This document shows positions 54,800 through 63,855 of a stretch of 64,000 nt of DNA, piece after piece (within the stretch, counting starts at the first letter, position 1; each line of letters opens with the position of its first letter). Source of the DNA: Ghiorsea sp. (GTDB lineage Bacteria > Pseudomonadota > Zetaproteobacteria > Mariprofundales > Mariprofundaceae); contig JAUZSH010000024.1 of NCBI GenBank assembly GCA_030949605.1, positions 1 to 64,000 on the forward strand, in the 5' to 3' direction. A program made the translations under genes and the position numbers. The notes beneath the pieces were generated by a model. It searched no databases and was not told where the DNA came from. It saw nothing but the letters and a program-made list of their open reading frames with translations.

Positions 54800-55729
54800 C
54801 TATTCAATCAACCATTGACTTGGGCTACTTGGTGGCTGCTTCACGGCTGTCATGCCATAGGATGCAAACCATGAACTCACCCAACTATCATCCGCCTCCC
54901 TCAAAACAACGCGGTATTGCCTGCTTTCTTGCTGTATCATCGTAGGAATCACAGACACCACTTCAGACTGTTGCTGCAACAGTTGCTCCAAAGAAATTTG
55001 AGCTGCAAGCGAGGCATCCGATATGATAGTTATATATAGACTTGAACCATCATTACCCCCATCCGCCAACCTTGCGTTCGATACATCACGAAGATCACGC
55101 AAAATACGATTCAACCATATTTGTAGCTGACCGCTAAGATCACCTTGAACAGGCTGTCTGGATTGGCAAGTCAAACAAGGTATTGAGAAAGGTGGTGATA
55201 TATCTGCTTCAATTTGAACTGTACCATCAGTGCCAATCACTTGGGTAAACCTAAGCTCCAGCTTTCTTCCTTGGCTATCCAGCTGAATACCCAGTGCATC
55301 CGATATGGCATCACTGTAATCCATCAAGTCGGCTGCCAGAGCCGAACTTGCCCCCGTAAAACCATCAAGCACAACGTTCAAATTCCAATGCGCTCGCTCA
55401 ACCATCATCGTGATGTGATATTGCCGCAAATAAGTTTGCACTTGCACGGGGTTAAAGACCAAATTCACACCTTTTCCATTGCGCTTCATCTGTAAGACCA
55501 ATGATGTCCTTCCCCTTAAGCGTGAGGCTTTTTCAAGGCTCTGCGTAGGCACAACACGTTGCCATAATGTTGGCAAGGCCAACCTCATCGCTTTTTGAAT
55601 CGTTAATCCACCCTCTTGTTGAGTATCAGGCACATAAACTTGAAAACGTGTATCTCCCTCAGCAATAGCAAGCTGAACATTCCACAGAAAACTTAAAAAA
55701 GACATCACGATAAAAAGGGGTTTATTCAC
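54800..55729 (-). CDS. DUF2066 periplasmic protein
   Basis: 309 residues with an N-terminal signal peptide (MSFLSFLWNVQLAIAEG). The region TIQKAMRLALPTLWQRVVP and LVFNPVQVQTYLRQYHI fits DUF2066, a proteobacterial family of unknown role commonly encoded beside hda. A CLTCQ motif at about residue 185 could form a disulfide or bind metal. ATG overlaps the sspB stop by 4 bases; hda follows after 8. Confidence 0.72.
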   Translation of the reverse strand: MNKPLFIVMSFLSFLWNVQLAIAEGDTRFQVYVPDTQQEGGLTIQKAMRLALPTLWQRVVPTQSLEKASRLRGRTSLVLQMKRNGKGVNLVFNPVQVQTYLRQYHITMMVERAHWNLNVVLDGFTGASSALAADLMDYSDAISDALGIQLDSQGRKLELRFTQVIGTDGTVQIEADISPPFSIPCLTCQSRQPVQGDLSGQLQIWLNRILRDLRDVSNARLADGGNDGSSLYITIISDASLAAQISLEQLLQQQSEVVSVIPTMIQQESRQYRVVLREADDSWVSSWFASYGMTAVKQPPSSPSQWLIE

Positions 55730-56217
55730 TTCACAACCCTAAGGTGTCCAAACTTTTTACCTTCTTTCTTGGTTTTATCTTTGATGCTTACTTGCTCTTT
55801 GGGCGTGCCTTGCTCGGGTTTGACCAACTGTAATGGTGAAATCTCTTCACTGGAAGTCAGCTCACTCGCCATCTCAAAAACTAACTTCACGGTCTCTGGT
55901 ACACAATCGTCCCACATCAAGCCCGAATCCAAGTCTTGATCTGGCACATAAGCTGCCCAAATGCGACTCAACGGAATCACACAATGATGCACCACACCTG
56001 AAAAAGAAAAGTTAGACTCCACAAAACCATCACGAATATGAATGGCTTGCGGCATACGCGTGTTCAGCACCAAACGAAGGGCAGGGTCGCCACGCAAAAA
56101 ATCAGGTACATTCACATCTTGAGAGGTTGCATCAACAACGATATAAATGCGCCCTTGTTCATGAAAGTAGTTGCGTAGTTGTTTTGCTTTTAAAGCATCT
56201 TCAAATTGAATACTCAT
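55726..56217 (-). CDS. sspB: ClpXP adaptor SspB
   Basis: 163 residues. The substrate-binding beta-domain (residues about 5-110) has VLNTRMPQAIHIRDGFVESNF and VIPLSRIWAAYVPDQ. A flexible linker rich in Glu/Lys/Pro ends in the tail GHLRVVK, matching the ClpX zinc-domain docking peptide (ALRVVK) of E. coli SspB. Length also equals E. coli SspB. It delivers ssrA-tagged proteins to ClpXP. It lies 3 bases after a ferredoxin gene. Confidence 0.87.
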   Translation of the reverse strand: MSIQFEDALKAKQLRNYFHEQGRIYIVVDATSQDVNVPDFLRGDPALRLVLNTRMPQAIHIRDGFVESNFSFSGVVHHCVIPLSRIWAAYVPDQDLDSGLMWDDCVPETVKLVFEMASELTSSEEISPLQLVKPEQGTPKEQVSIKDKTKKEGKKFGHLRVVK

Positions 56218-56220
56218 CCA

Positions 56221-56550
56221 TTACCCCTGCGCATGAAACACCCAGTCGGTGATGGGTTTATTGTGTTTAAAGTGTGATTCAATGATTTTATCTACCTTAG
56301 ATTCATTCAAATCAGCATACCAAATCCCTTCAGGGTAGACCACCATAATAGGTCCTTGCTTGCACACACCCAAGCAGCCTGCTCGATTGACCCGCACAAC
56401 ATCTTCACCTTCAGTCAAACCTGCCTTAGCAATCGCCGTTTTTATATATTTTAACAACGGTATATTTTCACCGCATGATTTCCCAGTACACATGATTGCA
56501 TGGCGTTTATAAGGTGAAATCATCAATTCTTCACTTGTGTTTGACATCAT
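56221..56550 (-). CDS. Thioredoxin-like [2Fe-2S] ferredoxin
   Basis: 109 residues from ATG 56550, which has AAGAGGTAAGGAA upstream; the frame is open to 56616. The cluster ligands are visible as CTGKSC and, after a helix, CLGVC, in VVRVNRAGCLGVCKQGPIMVVYP. This is the (2Fe-2S) ferredoxin type with thioredoxin fold, an electron carrier whose partner cannot be named from context. First gene of the minus-strand operon leading to hda. Confidence 0.88.
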   Translation of the reverse strand: MMSNTSEELMISPYKRHAIMCTGKSCGENIPLLKYIKTAIAKAGLTEGEDVVRVNRAGCLGVCKQGPIMVVYPEGIWYADLNESKVDKIIESHFKHNKPITDWVFHAQG

Positions 56551-56668
56551 TTCCTTACCTCTTATTTTGAATATGTTTCGCGTAGCGTAACGCTTTCCAA
56601 GCGGCATGTCATACAAATTTGTGAAAAATAAACTTGGTCAATCGCACCATTTGTGGTGAACTTCGGCT

Positions 56669-57880
56669 ATGCAAATTCCACCACATATTGAAGATATCAT
56701 TCGCCAACATGCTGAAAGTGGCAACACTTTCAATGCCTACATTTATGACACTGCGCGTTTAACCAAGCGTACCCTATGTTTAAACAACATGATGCCACAA
56801 GGCGTTGAAGTCTTTTATGCGATGAAAGCCAACCCGCATCCGACCTTTCTCGAAGCGGCGCGAAAAGCTGGGGTAACAGGTATTGAAATTGCCAGCTTGG
56901 GTGAAGCCAACAAGGCTGTGGATGCTGGTTTTTCGCCATCACAACTGATTTACACAGGACCAGGTAAAAGCTTGGAAGAGTTAGCATGGTGTGTGAACAA
57001 CAGCATTCGTACCATCCATATCGAATCCTTGGCTGAAGCCCACCGCATTCAAAACTTATGTGTTGCGGCAGGAAAAAGCCAAGATGTATTGCTGCGTATC
57101 AATGCTAATTTTGATATCCACGATGCACAAACCACATTTTCTGGTGGCTCTAAAAAGTTTGGCATTGATGAAGAACAGTTGGATGTTGCTTTACCGCAAA
57201 TCCTTGCCTTGGACAAACTCAACTTTCACGGGCTACATGTCTATGCAGCCAGTGGTGTACTCAATGTGGATGATTTATTACACAACTGCGAATTGGTGTT
57301 TGACTTGACCCAACGCATTGAAGCCGAATACCAAGGTGTACGCTGTGACATCATTGATTTTGGTGGTGGTTTTGGTGTGGATTATGAAGAAACAGGCAAT
57401 GATTTTGACCCTCAAGCTTATGCTGATGGTCTGTCTACCATGATTGAAAAATATGGCTTCCAAGGTCGTCACTTTGTCTTGGAGTTGGGTCGCTGGCTGG
57501 CGGCAGAATGTGGTTGGTTTGCCACTGAAATTATCGACATCAAAACCAGTCGCGGCAAAAAACAAGTGGTCTGCGCGGGTGGTATCAATCATTTCCGTCG
57601 CCCTGCTGCTTTGTCTATCAATCACCCCATGGCTATTGTGAACTTGGGGCGAGGTAAACTCTTTGAAACCCAAGAGTCGATACACCAAGAAAAGGTGTAT
57701 TTTGGTGGCCCGCTTTGCACCAGTGCCGACAAACTCGCCAATGATGTGTTGATTGAAGAAGCGCATATTGGGGATATTGCAGTGTTTGGTTTGGCAGGTG
57801 CTTATGGTCTAAGCATGTCCAACAATGGCTTCTTAAGCCACGCACTTCCCCAAGAAATTGTTGTTACCAGCCCTGAGTGA
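56669..57880 (+). CDS. Fold-type III PLP-dependent decarboxylase
   Basis: 403 residues of the diaminopimelate/ornithine decarboxylase superfamily. The PLP Lys lies in VEVFYAMKANPHP, the phosphate-binding turn in IIDFGGGFGVDYEE, LELGRWLAAECGWF near the active site, and the partner-subunit Cys in GGPLCTSADKLANDV. The middle (LRINANFDIHDAQ, FGIDEEQL) and short C-terminus look like the PvsE/BtrK-like subgroup rather than LysA. Its stop overlaps the next gene's GTG, and cobS follows, so a role in making the cobalamin aminoalcohol linker is conceivable, but unproven. Siderophore or other amino-acid decarboxylation is the alternative. Confidence 0.82.
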   Translation: MQIPPHIEDIIRQHAESGNTFNAYIYDTARLTKRTLCLNNMMPQGVEVFYAMKANPHPTFLEAARKAGVTGIEIASLGEANKAVDAGFSPSQLIYTGPGKSLEELAWCVNNSIRTIHIESLAEAHRIQNLCVAAGKSQDVLLRINANFDIHDAQTTFSGGSKKFGIDEEQLDVALPQILALDKLNFHGLHVYAASGVLNVDDLLHNCELVFDLTQRIEAEYQGVRCDIIDFGGGFGVDYEETGNDFDPQAYADGLSTMIEKYGFQGRHFVLELGRWLAAECGWFATEIIDIKTSRGKKQVVCAGGINHFRRPAALSINHPMAIVNLGRGKLFETQESIHQEKVYFGGPLCTSADKLANDVLIEEAHIGDIAVFGLAGAYGLSMSNNGFLSHALPQEIVVTSPE

Positions 57881-58473
57881 CTTCACCCATGCTCACCATT
57901 GATGTGCTGCGTCATGGTGAAACAGCAACCGACGCAAGCAAGCTGTATGGGGCAACGGATGTTCCCTTAAGCCATTTGGGGAAGGAGCAGTTGCTTCAAG
58001 CCGCCCATATCATCAACCAAGAGCCTATTTCCCAAGTGGTTAGCTCTCCCCTTCAACGCTGTGCATGGTTAGCAAAACAACTCAAAGAAAATCTGCCTGT
58101 CTGTTATGAGTGCGGTTTTACAGAAATGGATTTTGGTGATTGGGAAGGGAAAAACACTCAAGATGTGTTGCAACAAGCTCCCCATTTTCGTTTGGATGTT
58201 AGCCAGCTTGAAGCACCCCATGGAGAAACATTTCAATATTTTCACCAGCGTGTTGAGCAAGCGTGGCAAGCTTATATTCAACAACATATCAACGTTGGTG
58301 GTCATCATTTATTGATAACACATGGTGGCGTGATTCGCGTTTTACTTGGACTGGCTTTACATATACCCCAATCAAAACTCGCCAGCCTTTATATTCCTCA
58401 TGCCACATGGTCGCGCATCAGCTTTGTGCAGGGTCATCCACCTGTATTATGGTTTATGAATCATGAAGCTTGA
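57877..58473 (+). CDS. cobC: Histidine phosphatase, probably alpha-ribazole phosphatase
   Basis: About 198 residues. Catalytic DVLRHGETATDASKLYGATDVPLS with the phospho-His, MDFGDWEGK, and HGGVIRVLLG with the second His mark a phosphoglycerate-mutase-like phosphatase. Being between a PLP decarboxylase and cobS, with overlaps on both sides, it is most likely CobC, which removes phosphate from the lower ligand in cobalamin synthesis. Start is GTG 57877 or ATG 57889. Confidence 0.78.
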   Translation: MTSPMLTIDVLRHGETATDASKLYGATDVPLSHLGKEQLLQAAHIINQEPISQVVSSPLQRCAWLAKQLKENLPVCYECGFTEMDFGDWEGKNTQDVLQQAPHFRLDVSQLEAPHGETFQYFHQRVEQAWQAYIQQHINVGGHHLLITHGGVIRVLLGLALHIPQSKLASLYIPHATWSRISFVQGHPPVLWFMNHEA

Positions 58474-59188
58474 GCCGCCAAAGCTATGGTATCATTATTT
58501 AGCCACGCTGCGTTTTTTAACCATCTTCCCTACACCCCAAGTGGATATTTGTATAACACCCAAGCTGGTTATGTTCCCTTGGGTGGGTTTAACGATTGGC
58601 TTCAAGCTTTATATTGTATTTCTTATATTTTCAGGTTTTTCACCCTTCACCACCGCCTTTGTGTTATTACTCGTTTGGCTCATCAGCACAGGTTTTATGC
58701 ACCTTGATGGCGTAGCAGATTTGGCTGATGGTCTGGGTGCAGCGCACAGAGACCCTGAGCGATTATTGGCAGTCATGAAAGAACCCAATATTGGCGCATT
58801 TGGTGTCATTGCTTTGATTGTACTTATCCTTGGTAAACTTACCTTACTTACATCATTGGCTTTTGCCGAAGTATGGATTGTCTTGCTACTCATTCCTGCA
58901 TGGGCGCGGCTGGGTGCGGCGTGGTGGGCAAACAGCTTAACCCCTTTAAGTGATGGGCTAGCGGCATGGTGCAAACAAGGTGACGATACCAATCTTGTGC
59001 CTTGGTTATTATTCTTACTTTTTTTATCTGCTATTTTTTCCCCTATTCTTTTGCTTGCCCCTTTGATGTTATGGGCATGGAAAGCATTCTTAGAAAGCAA
59101 AGTCGGCGGTATGAATGGTGACTGTTTGGGTGCTGGCATCGAAGCATGTGAAGTTGCATTGTTATTGCTTTGCTGTCTAGGGAAGTGA
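58463..59188 (+). CDS. cobS: Cobalamin synthase CobS (adenosylcobinamide-GDP ribazoletransferase)
   Basis: 241 residues, hydrophobic with about six membrane helices. The Mg-binding region GFMHLDGVADLADGLGAAHRDPERLLAVMKEPNIGAFG is intact, and GGMNGDCLGAGIEACEVALLLL is the second signature. It joins alpha-ribazole to adenosylcobinamide-GDP at the membrane. ATG 58463 overlaps cobC by 11 bases. CobU/CobT and corrin-ring genes are not in the window, so at least lower-ligand assembly or salvage is coded here. Confidence 0.93.
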   Translation: MKLEPPKLWYHYLATLRFLTIFPTPQVDICITPKLVMFPWVGLTIGFKLYIVFLIFSGFSPFTTAFVLLLVWLISTGFMHLDGVADLADGLGAAHRDPERLLAVMKEPNIGAFGVIALIVLILGKLTLLTSLAFAEVWIVLLLIPAWARLGAAWWANSLTPLSDGLAAWCKQGDDTNLVPWLLFLLFLSAIFSPILLLAPLMLWAWKAFLESKVGGMNGDCLGAGIEACEVALLLLCCLGK

Positions 59189-59347
59189 TGATTAAATCAT
59201 GAATACCATCCATGAGCCCAAAATCATCAACTCCTTCGTTAGCAAGCTTATCAATAGCGGTGCTATTGCTTACATTTTCAGCCTTGGATTTAGCGATTTT
59301 ACATCTCATGACTGCCACCCAGATTCAACCCGCACTTCCCTTGCTTT

Positions 59348-60121
59348 ATGAACCACTTACAAGACAAACATATACTGCTGACAAGAACAGAAGCGCAAAA
59401 TAAAACAACGGCAAAACTGGTCTCTAAAGTAGGGGCAATGCCTGTGCTTTTTCCTTGTGCATCCATTCAAATCTTAACGGAAAATATCCAACATGCTTGG
59501 CAGATTTTATCGCAACTGCCAACGAAGAATACAGACATCATTTTTAGCAGTCGCAATGGTGTGGAAGCAGTAGCACAAACAGTGCCTAAACTTGCTGAAA
59601 CACTAGCCAAGTATCGGGTGATTGCCGTTGGTGAAAAAACGGCACAGTCCCTTCAAGAGCGCGATATTCAACCCAATTGGCAACCCCAAATCGCGTCACA
59701 ACAAGGTTTAATTCAAGATTATCCAAGCCACGAATTGCCGAAATATATCTTATTCTTTCGCGCCAAGGCTGGCAGCGATGACTTGTTAAACTTTTTAGAA
59801 CAACATGGTGTTCACACCAAACTTTGCCTTGCTTACGACACACTTATCCAGACTGAAGCACAGCCACAAGTGCTACAACAACTTAAGCAGGGGCATATTG
59901 ATGCTGTACTTTTGGGCAGTGCGCGCACTGCTGAATTTTATGCCAAAAAAATACAATCTACCCCCAACAAAGCGCGGCCAGTTGTGGCAGTTATGAGTCA
60001 GCAAGTGCGAAAAGCCGCTGACAAATTAGGCTTAAATGTGCAGGTTGTCGCCAGTGAGCCAAGTTTTCACGCCATGCTCCAAGGTTTGAATGATTATTTT
60101 GAACAACACGACAAAGGATAA
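59348..60121 (+). CDS. hemD: Uroporphyrinogen-III synthase
   Basis: 257 residues with the loose HemD pattern: ILLTRTEAQNKTTAKLVSKVGAMPVLFPCASIQIL, DIIFSSRNGVEAV, RVIAVGEKTAQSLQE, LFFRAKAGSDDL, AVLLGSARTAEFY, and a C-terminal PVVAVMSQQVRKAADKLGL. It closes hydroxymethylbilane to uroporphyrinogen III, the branch point to heme, siroheme and B12. hemC is not adjacent. Bases 59189-59347 before it hold only a doubtful 50-codon frame. hemB follows after 6 bases. Confidence 0.9.
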   Translation: MNHLQDKHILLTRTEAQNKTTAKLVSKVGAMPVLFPCASIQILTENIQHAWQILSQLPTKNTDIIFSSRNGVEAVAQTVPKLAETLAKYRVIAVGEKTAQSLQERDIQPNWQPQIASQQGLIQDYPSHELPKYILFFRAKAGSDDLLNFLEQHGVHTKLCLAYDTLIQTEAQPQVLQQLKQGHIDAVLLGSARTAEFYAKKIQSTPNKARPVVAVMSQQVRKAADKLGLNVQVVASEPSFHAMLQGLNDYFEQHDKG

Positions 60122-60127
60122 ACGCAT

Positions 60128-61105
60128 ATGCCATTTGATATAACACATCGCCCACGCCGCCTACGCCAATCAGCCAACTTACGCCGCATGGTTTCGGAAA
60201 CCACGCTGTCTGTGAACGATTTGATTTATCCTCTGTTTGTGGATGAAGGTATTGATACCGCTGTTGAAGTCAAAAGTATGCCTGGTGTACACCGCATTCC
60301 TTTATCTGATGTGGCAGCTAGGGTCAAAACCGTAGAAAATGCGGGTATTCCTGCTGTGATTTTCTTTGGTATCCCGACTGAAAAAGATGCGATTGGTTCA
60401 GGTGGTTGGGATGATGAAGGCATTGTGCAAAAAGCGATTCGCGCAGCCAAACAAGCTTGCCCTGATATGCTCGTCATTGCCGATACATGCTTTTGTGAAT
60501 ACACCGACCACGGGCATTGCGGCGTATTACATGGCGAAGAAGTGGATAACGATAAAACATTAACCAACCTGCAAAAAGAAGCTGTATCTTATGCCAAAGC
60601 TGGTGTGGACATTGTTGCCCCATCAGGCATGATGGATGGTATGATTCAAGCCATTCGACAAGGTTTGGATCAAGCAGGTTTTCAAGATACGTCCATCATG
60701 TCGTATGCCGTCAAATATGCTTCGGGTTATTTTGGTCCATTTAGAGATGCTGCGGACTCCACACCAACATTTGGCGACAGAGCGCAATACCAAATGGATC
60801 CTGCCAACCGTCGCGAAGCCATCAAAGAAGCCTTGCTTGATGTGGAAGAAGGTGCGGATATGTTGATGGTCAAACCTGCACTGGCGTACATGGATATTAT
60901 TCGTGAAGTCAAAGATGCCACGCAATTGCCCATGGCTGTTTACAATGTATCGGGCGAATATGCTATGGTGAAAGCTGCGGCTGCCAACGGCTGGATTGAT
61001 GAAAAGCGGGTGGTGTTGGAAACCATGTTAAGCTTCAAGCGCGCAGGTGCGGATATGATTATCACTTACCATGCGCTTGATGTTGTCCAATGGTTAAACG
61101 AGTAG
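60128..61105 (+). CDS. hemB: Porphobilinogen synthase (5-aminolevulinate dehydratase)
   Basis: 325 residues, TIM barrel. Two ALA molecules are condensed to porphobilinogen. Schiff-base Lys249 in [15 protein letters not shown] and Lys196 in [18 protein letters not shown] are present. Cys121, Cys123 and Cys131 in [15 protein letters not shown] form the metal site of the zinc-dependent type. Start ATG 60128 is preceded by AAAGGATAA. Part of a hemD-hemB-hemX-hemY run. Confidence 0.97.
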   Translation: MPFDITHRPRRLRQSANLRRMVSETTLSVNDLIYPLFVDEGIDTAVEVKSMPGVHRIPLSDVAARVKTVENAGIPAVIFFGIPTEKDAIGSGGWDDEGIVQKAIRAAKQACPDMLVIADTCFCEYTDHGHCGVLHGEEVDNDKTLTNLQKEAVSYAKAGVDIVAPSGMMDGMIQAIRQGLDQAGFQDTSIMSYAVKYASGYFGPFRDAADSTPTFGDRAQYQMDPANRREAIKEALLDVEEGADMLMVKPALAYMDIIREVKDATQLPMAVYNVSGEYAMVKAAAANGWIDEKRVVLETMLSFKRAGADMIITYHALDVVQWLNE

Positions 61106-62395
61106 ATGGTGGGTAATCAACAATCCCCCCGTCAAGAAGCTATCATTGATGCCGATAACATGGATGACATTAATCCTGCATCTTCACAACTTGATGAACC
61201 AAGCGATACAAAACCCAAGAAAAAAAGTCACCTTAAACGCTACATAACCTTCACCCTTATCTTAGGGGTTGCTGCTTGGGTATTCTGGACATTTTCACCC
61301 CAGCCTCAAAATAGTTCTCAGTCATGGAATCAACCAATAAACACACCTCCACAACAGATGCCTATCAAAACACCTGCTATCAACATTGAAGAATCTGCTA
61401 TTCCAACGCTTAGCACTGCAAAGCCTGCCACCCCAGTTCTTGAAGAAAGTATACCTGCCAAACTTGAAACCCCAAAAGACGTTTCGCCTATGTTTGAAGC
61501 TGTCGAAGTCACGCCTACTTCAAGCTCTTCCGAAAGCATTCAGACACCTCATGTTGCACCCAATACAGCAGATACAGTAGGCGCAATAGATACAGTAGGC
61601 GCAGTAGATACAGTAGGCGCAGTAGGCGCAATAGATACAGTAGGCGCAGTAGGCGCAATAGATACAGTAAGCGCAGTAGATTCACTCGAACTCACCGCAA
61701 CCTTGCAGGGTTTACAACAACAAGTCCGTGACTTAACGTTTATCATCACCACCATACAACAACAACAGCTTCAATGGTCGCAACAGCAAGTCCGCAGCCA
61801 AATGTTTTCCTTGTTGCAACAAGCTGCAAACCCTAATACCAAGCTTCAAGATGTTCTTATCGCATGGAAAAGCATCAGTTTTTTACCTTTACTCAGCCAA
61901 GATAAACGGGATACCGCGCAACAAGCCTTCAATAGCTTACAGAATGCTCAACAGCGCATTCTGCTTACCCAACAAAACATCACAGGTTTAATCAACGCAT
62001 TAGCCAAAAGCCTGCACCCCAAAGCTTTGCAAGAAGTAACACAAGACATAGGCAATGTGGTTGAGCCTGGTCAACAAACACAGCAAACCGATGTCTTTTA
62101 TTCATGGCTAGACTGGCTCAAGCAACAATTTGTTATTACCAAGGTTAATCAAGATACCCTTCAACGCTTCGATGATTCTTATGCCGACACCAAGCAACTC
62201 ATGAGGCAGCTCAACCAGTTGAAAAATAACATCAACCAACAATCATGGGCAGAAATAGGCAGCCTAACAACCATCATATACCAGCTTGAACAGCATGGTT
62301 TAGACACAGCTTTGAACAACCAAGTCCTTGCCCAGTTGCAGCAAGATATTGAAGTCTGGCAACACGAGGCGCAAGCTTGGATGGTGCAATTATGA
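61106..62395 (+). CDS. hemX: HemX-like membrane protein
   Basis: 429 residues. A short acidic cytoplasmic N-terminus and one membrane helix (YITFTLILGVAAWVFWTFS) are followed by a Pro/Ala/Thr-rich linker with a tandem DTV/GAV/GAI tripeptide repeat (residues 156-191). The conserved HemX region comes last (LQGLQQQVRDLTFIITTIQQQ, then KLQDVLIAWKSISFLPLLSQDK to QHGLDTALNNQVLAQLQQDI). It is fused in name, not in fact, to a methyltransferase: no SAM domain is present. Role in tetrapyrrole synthesis is unproven. It starts right after hemB and overlaps hemY (ATGA). Confidence 0.85.
   Translation: MVGNQQSPRQEAIIDADNMDDINPASSQLDEPSDTKPKKKSHLKRYITFTLILGVAAWVFWTFSPQPQNSSQSWNQPINTPPQQMPIKTPAINIEESAIPTLSTAKPATPVLEESIPAKLETPKDVSPMFEAVEVTPTSSSSESIQTPHVAPNTADTVGAIDTVGAVDTVGAVGAIDTVGAVGAIDTVSAVDSLELTATLQGLQQQVRDLTFIITTIQQQQLQWSQQQVRSQMFSLLQQAANPNTKLQDVLIAWKSISFLPLLSQDKRDTAQQAFNSLQNAQQRILLTQQNITGLINALAKSLHPKALQEVTQDIGNVVEPGQQTQQTDVFYSWLDWLKQQFVITKVNQDTLQRFDDSYADTKQLMRQLNQLKNNINQQSWAEIGSLTTIIYQLEQHGLDTALNNQVLAQLQQDIEVWQHEAQAWMVQL
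61571..61678 (+). repeat. In-frame 9-bp minisatellite in hemX
   Basis: Twelve consecutive 9-base units of two types, GATACAGTA and GGCGCAATA/GGCGCAGTA (last one AGCGCAGTA), encode DTV, GAI, GAV and SAV tripeptides. Because the unit is a multiple of three, copy-number change would keep the frame and only lengthen the linker. Confidence 0.92.
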
Positions 62396-63546
62396 TTCGT
62401 ATTGTTGTTGTTTTACTGCTGGTAATCGCCGTTTTTATAAGCTTGGTTGTTTTCCCTGATATTGCCAACCAGCGGGTACGCATTGAAATGCTGGGCTGGT
62501 TGTTTGAAACACGAACAGCCATGTTTGTGTTGTTACTGACCACCGTGGTGACTGGATTATGGTTTATTCAAAAAACATTTGATTTGAGTGTCAACAGCCC
62601 GAAACAACTGTGGCAAAATATCCGTAGCGGTAGCCATAAACGTCGTGAGCTTCGCTTGCAAGAAGCTTTGGATACTTGGATTGATGAAGGGGAGGGAAAA
62701 AGTCAAAAATTGCTCAAGCGTAGCAAGGGTGTTGCACCACAATGGTTGCATGATGCGCTTATCATTTGGTGGGACAAGCCTGAAAATCATGCGCCAATCA
62801 ACGATGAAAAAGATGCCTCACATATTATTGCGCTCAAAGCCAGGCTTGCAACCGAAAACCCGAAAGAATCATTAAGCCCAAGTGTGCAGCAACAGTATTT
62901 GGATGCTTGGTTGATGGTTCACCCCGCTGCCCCGCTTGCCTTGGCGCGTAAAGCCGAGTTGTTGGGCAAGCAGGGTGAATATCGAGAGCAAGTGGCACTG
63001 CTGGAAAGTTTATTTCAAAAGAAAAAAAGTATTGAAAGCATCAAACCCAAACTGGCACAAGCTCTACTGCATCTTGCCCAACATGATGAAGCCAACACTT
63101 TGGCACATTTGCGCAAAGCTTATCGATTGATGCCGCATGATGCAGCTATATGCCAACATTTAGCCCTGGCCTTGGCTGACAGTGGCGATCGCGCAAGTGG
63201 TGAGCGTTTACTGCTTGATTATTTACAACAACATAACAATATCAGCATCGCTCAGGAAGCACTCAAGTTGCTTTCTCTGGATGCCTTGAAAAATTTCAAG
63301 CGCGTGGATAAACCTGCTTTTCAAAACAGTAACGCAGGGCGTTGGTTGCGCATGATGCTGGCTTATGAGGCGGATTTAACAGGCATTGCCGATGATGCGA
63401 TGCGTGCCATGTTAGCGCAGCAACCAAGCACGCTGTTGTGGCAAACTCAGGGTGACTGGTTGGCGGCTAAACATGAGTGGGAAAAAGCAGCGCAGTGCTA
63501 TCAAAAGGCATTGTCTGCTTCAATGATAACATCACGCGTAATGTAG
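62392..63546 (+). CDS. hemY: HemY-like protein with TPR repeats
   Basis: 384 residues: two membrane helices at the start (IVVVLLLVIAVFISLVVF and TAMFVLLLTTVVTGLWFI) separated by RVRIEMLGWLFETR, then a helical TPR-type domain (LALARKAELLGKQGEYREQVALLESLF; DEANTLAHLRKAYRLMPHDAAICQHLALALADSG; WEKAAQCYQKALSAS). This is the HemY N-terminal/TPR layout usually found after hemX. ATG 62392 is preferred over 62377. It may scaffold the heme pathway enzymes. It is not the protoporphyrinogen oxidase called HemY in Gram-positives. Confidence 0.87.
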   Translation: MIRIVVVLLLVIAVFISLVVFPDIANQRVRIEMLGWLFETRTAMFVLLLTTVVTGLWFIQKTFDLSVNSPKQLWQNIRSGSHKRRELRLQEALDTWIDEGEGKSQKLLKRSKGVAPQWLHDALIIWWDKPENHAPINDEKDASHIIALKARLATENPKESLSPSVQQQYLDAWLMVHPAAPLALARKAELLGKQGEYREQVALLESLFQKKKSIESIKPKLAQALLHLAQHDEANTLAHLRKAYRLMPHDAAICQHLALALADSGDRASGERLLLDYLQQHNNISIAQEALKLLSLDALKNFKRVDKPAFQNSNAGRWLRMMLAYEADLTGIADDAMRAMLAQQPSTLLWQTQGDWLAAKHEWEKAAQCYQKALSASMITSRVM

Positions 63547-63661
63547 CCAACCTCTGCAATACATACCTCCAAAGCATGGCGTTCAAAGCAAATGACACAG
63601 TGACTTCTCTCTCTCCTTACTTTACGCTTCGTTGTTCACGCTGAGTAGCATTCAGTAATAC

Positions 63662-63821
63662 CTAGATTCTGCAAGTGTTTGTACGTGCAGAGTGTAAGAT
63701 ATTCGTTTATATGGCGTATTTAAAAAACACGTGGTCACCTTATTGGTGATGAGTATTTTTTAAATATACCAGGTGAATTAAGAAGTTGCGCTATGTATGT
63801 GTAAACACTTGCAGGATCTAG
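63662..63821. mobile_element. 160-bp CTAG-bounded MITE-like repeat
   Basis: Ends CTAGATTCTGCAAGTGTTT and AAACACTTGCAGGATCTAG are near-perfect inverted repeats, and a second hairpin (AAAAAACACGTGGTCACC / GGTGATGAGTATTTTTT-like) lies inside. Its right 50 bases recur at 28481-28534. Together with unremarkable bases 63547-63661 and 63822-63855 it fills the gap before the hemerythrin gene. Confidence 0.6.
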
Positions 63822-63855
63822 GTAATATTAATTTGAGAGGGACGGGTATAAAAGC

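Noticed and set aside
59199-59351. 50-codon frame ending in an ATGA overlap with hemD (and a 63-codon frame from 59212)
   Set aside because: Position is suggestive, but neither frame has a convincing ribosome site, domain or composition, and the two contradict each other. More likely a leader of hemD.
61571-61678. CRISPR-like array in the tandem repeat of hemX
   Set aside because: Units are 9 bp without spacers and lie in frame inside a protein; it is a minisatellite. No CRISPR array or cas gene is visible elsewhere.
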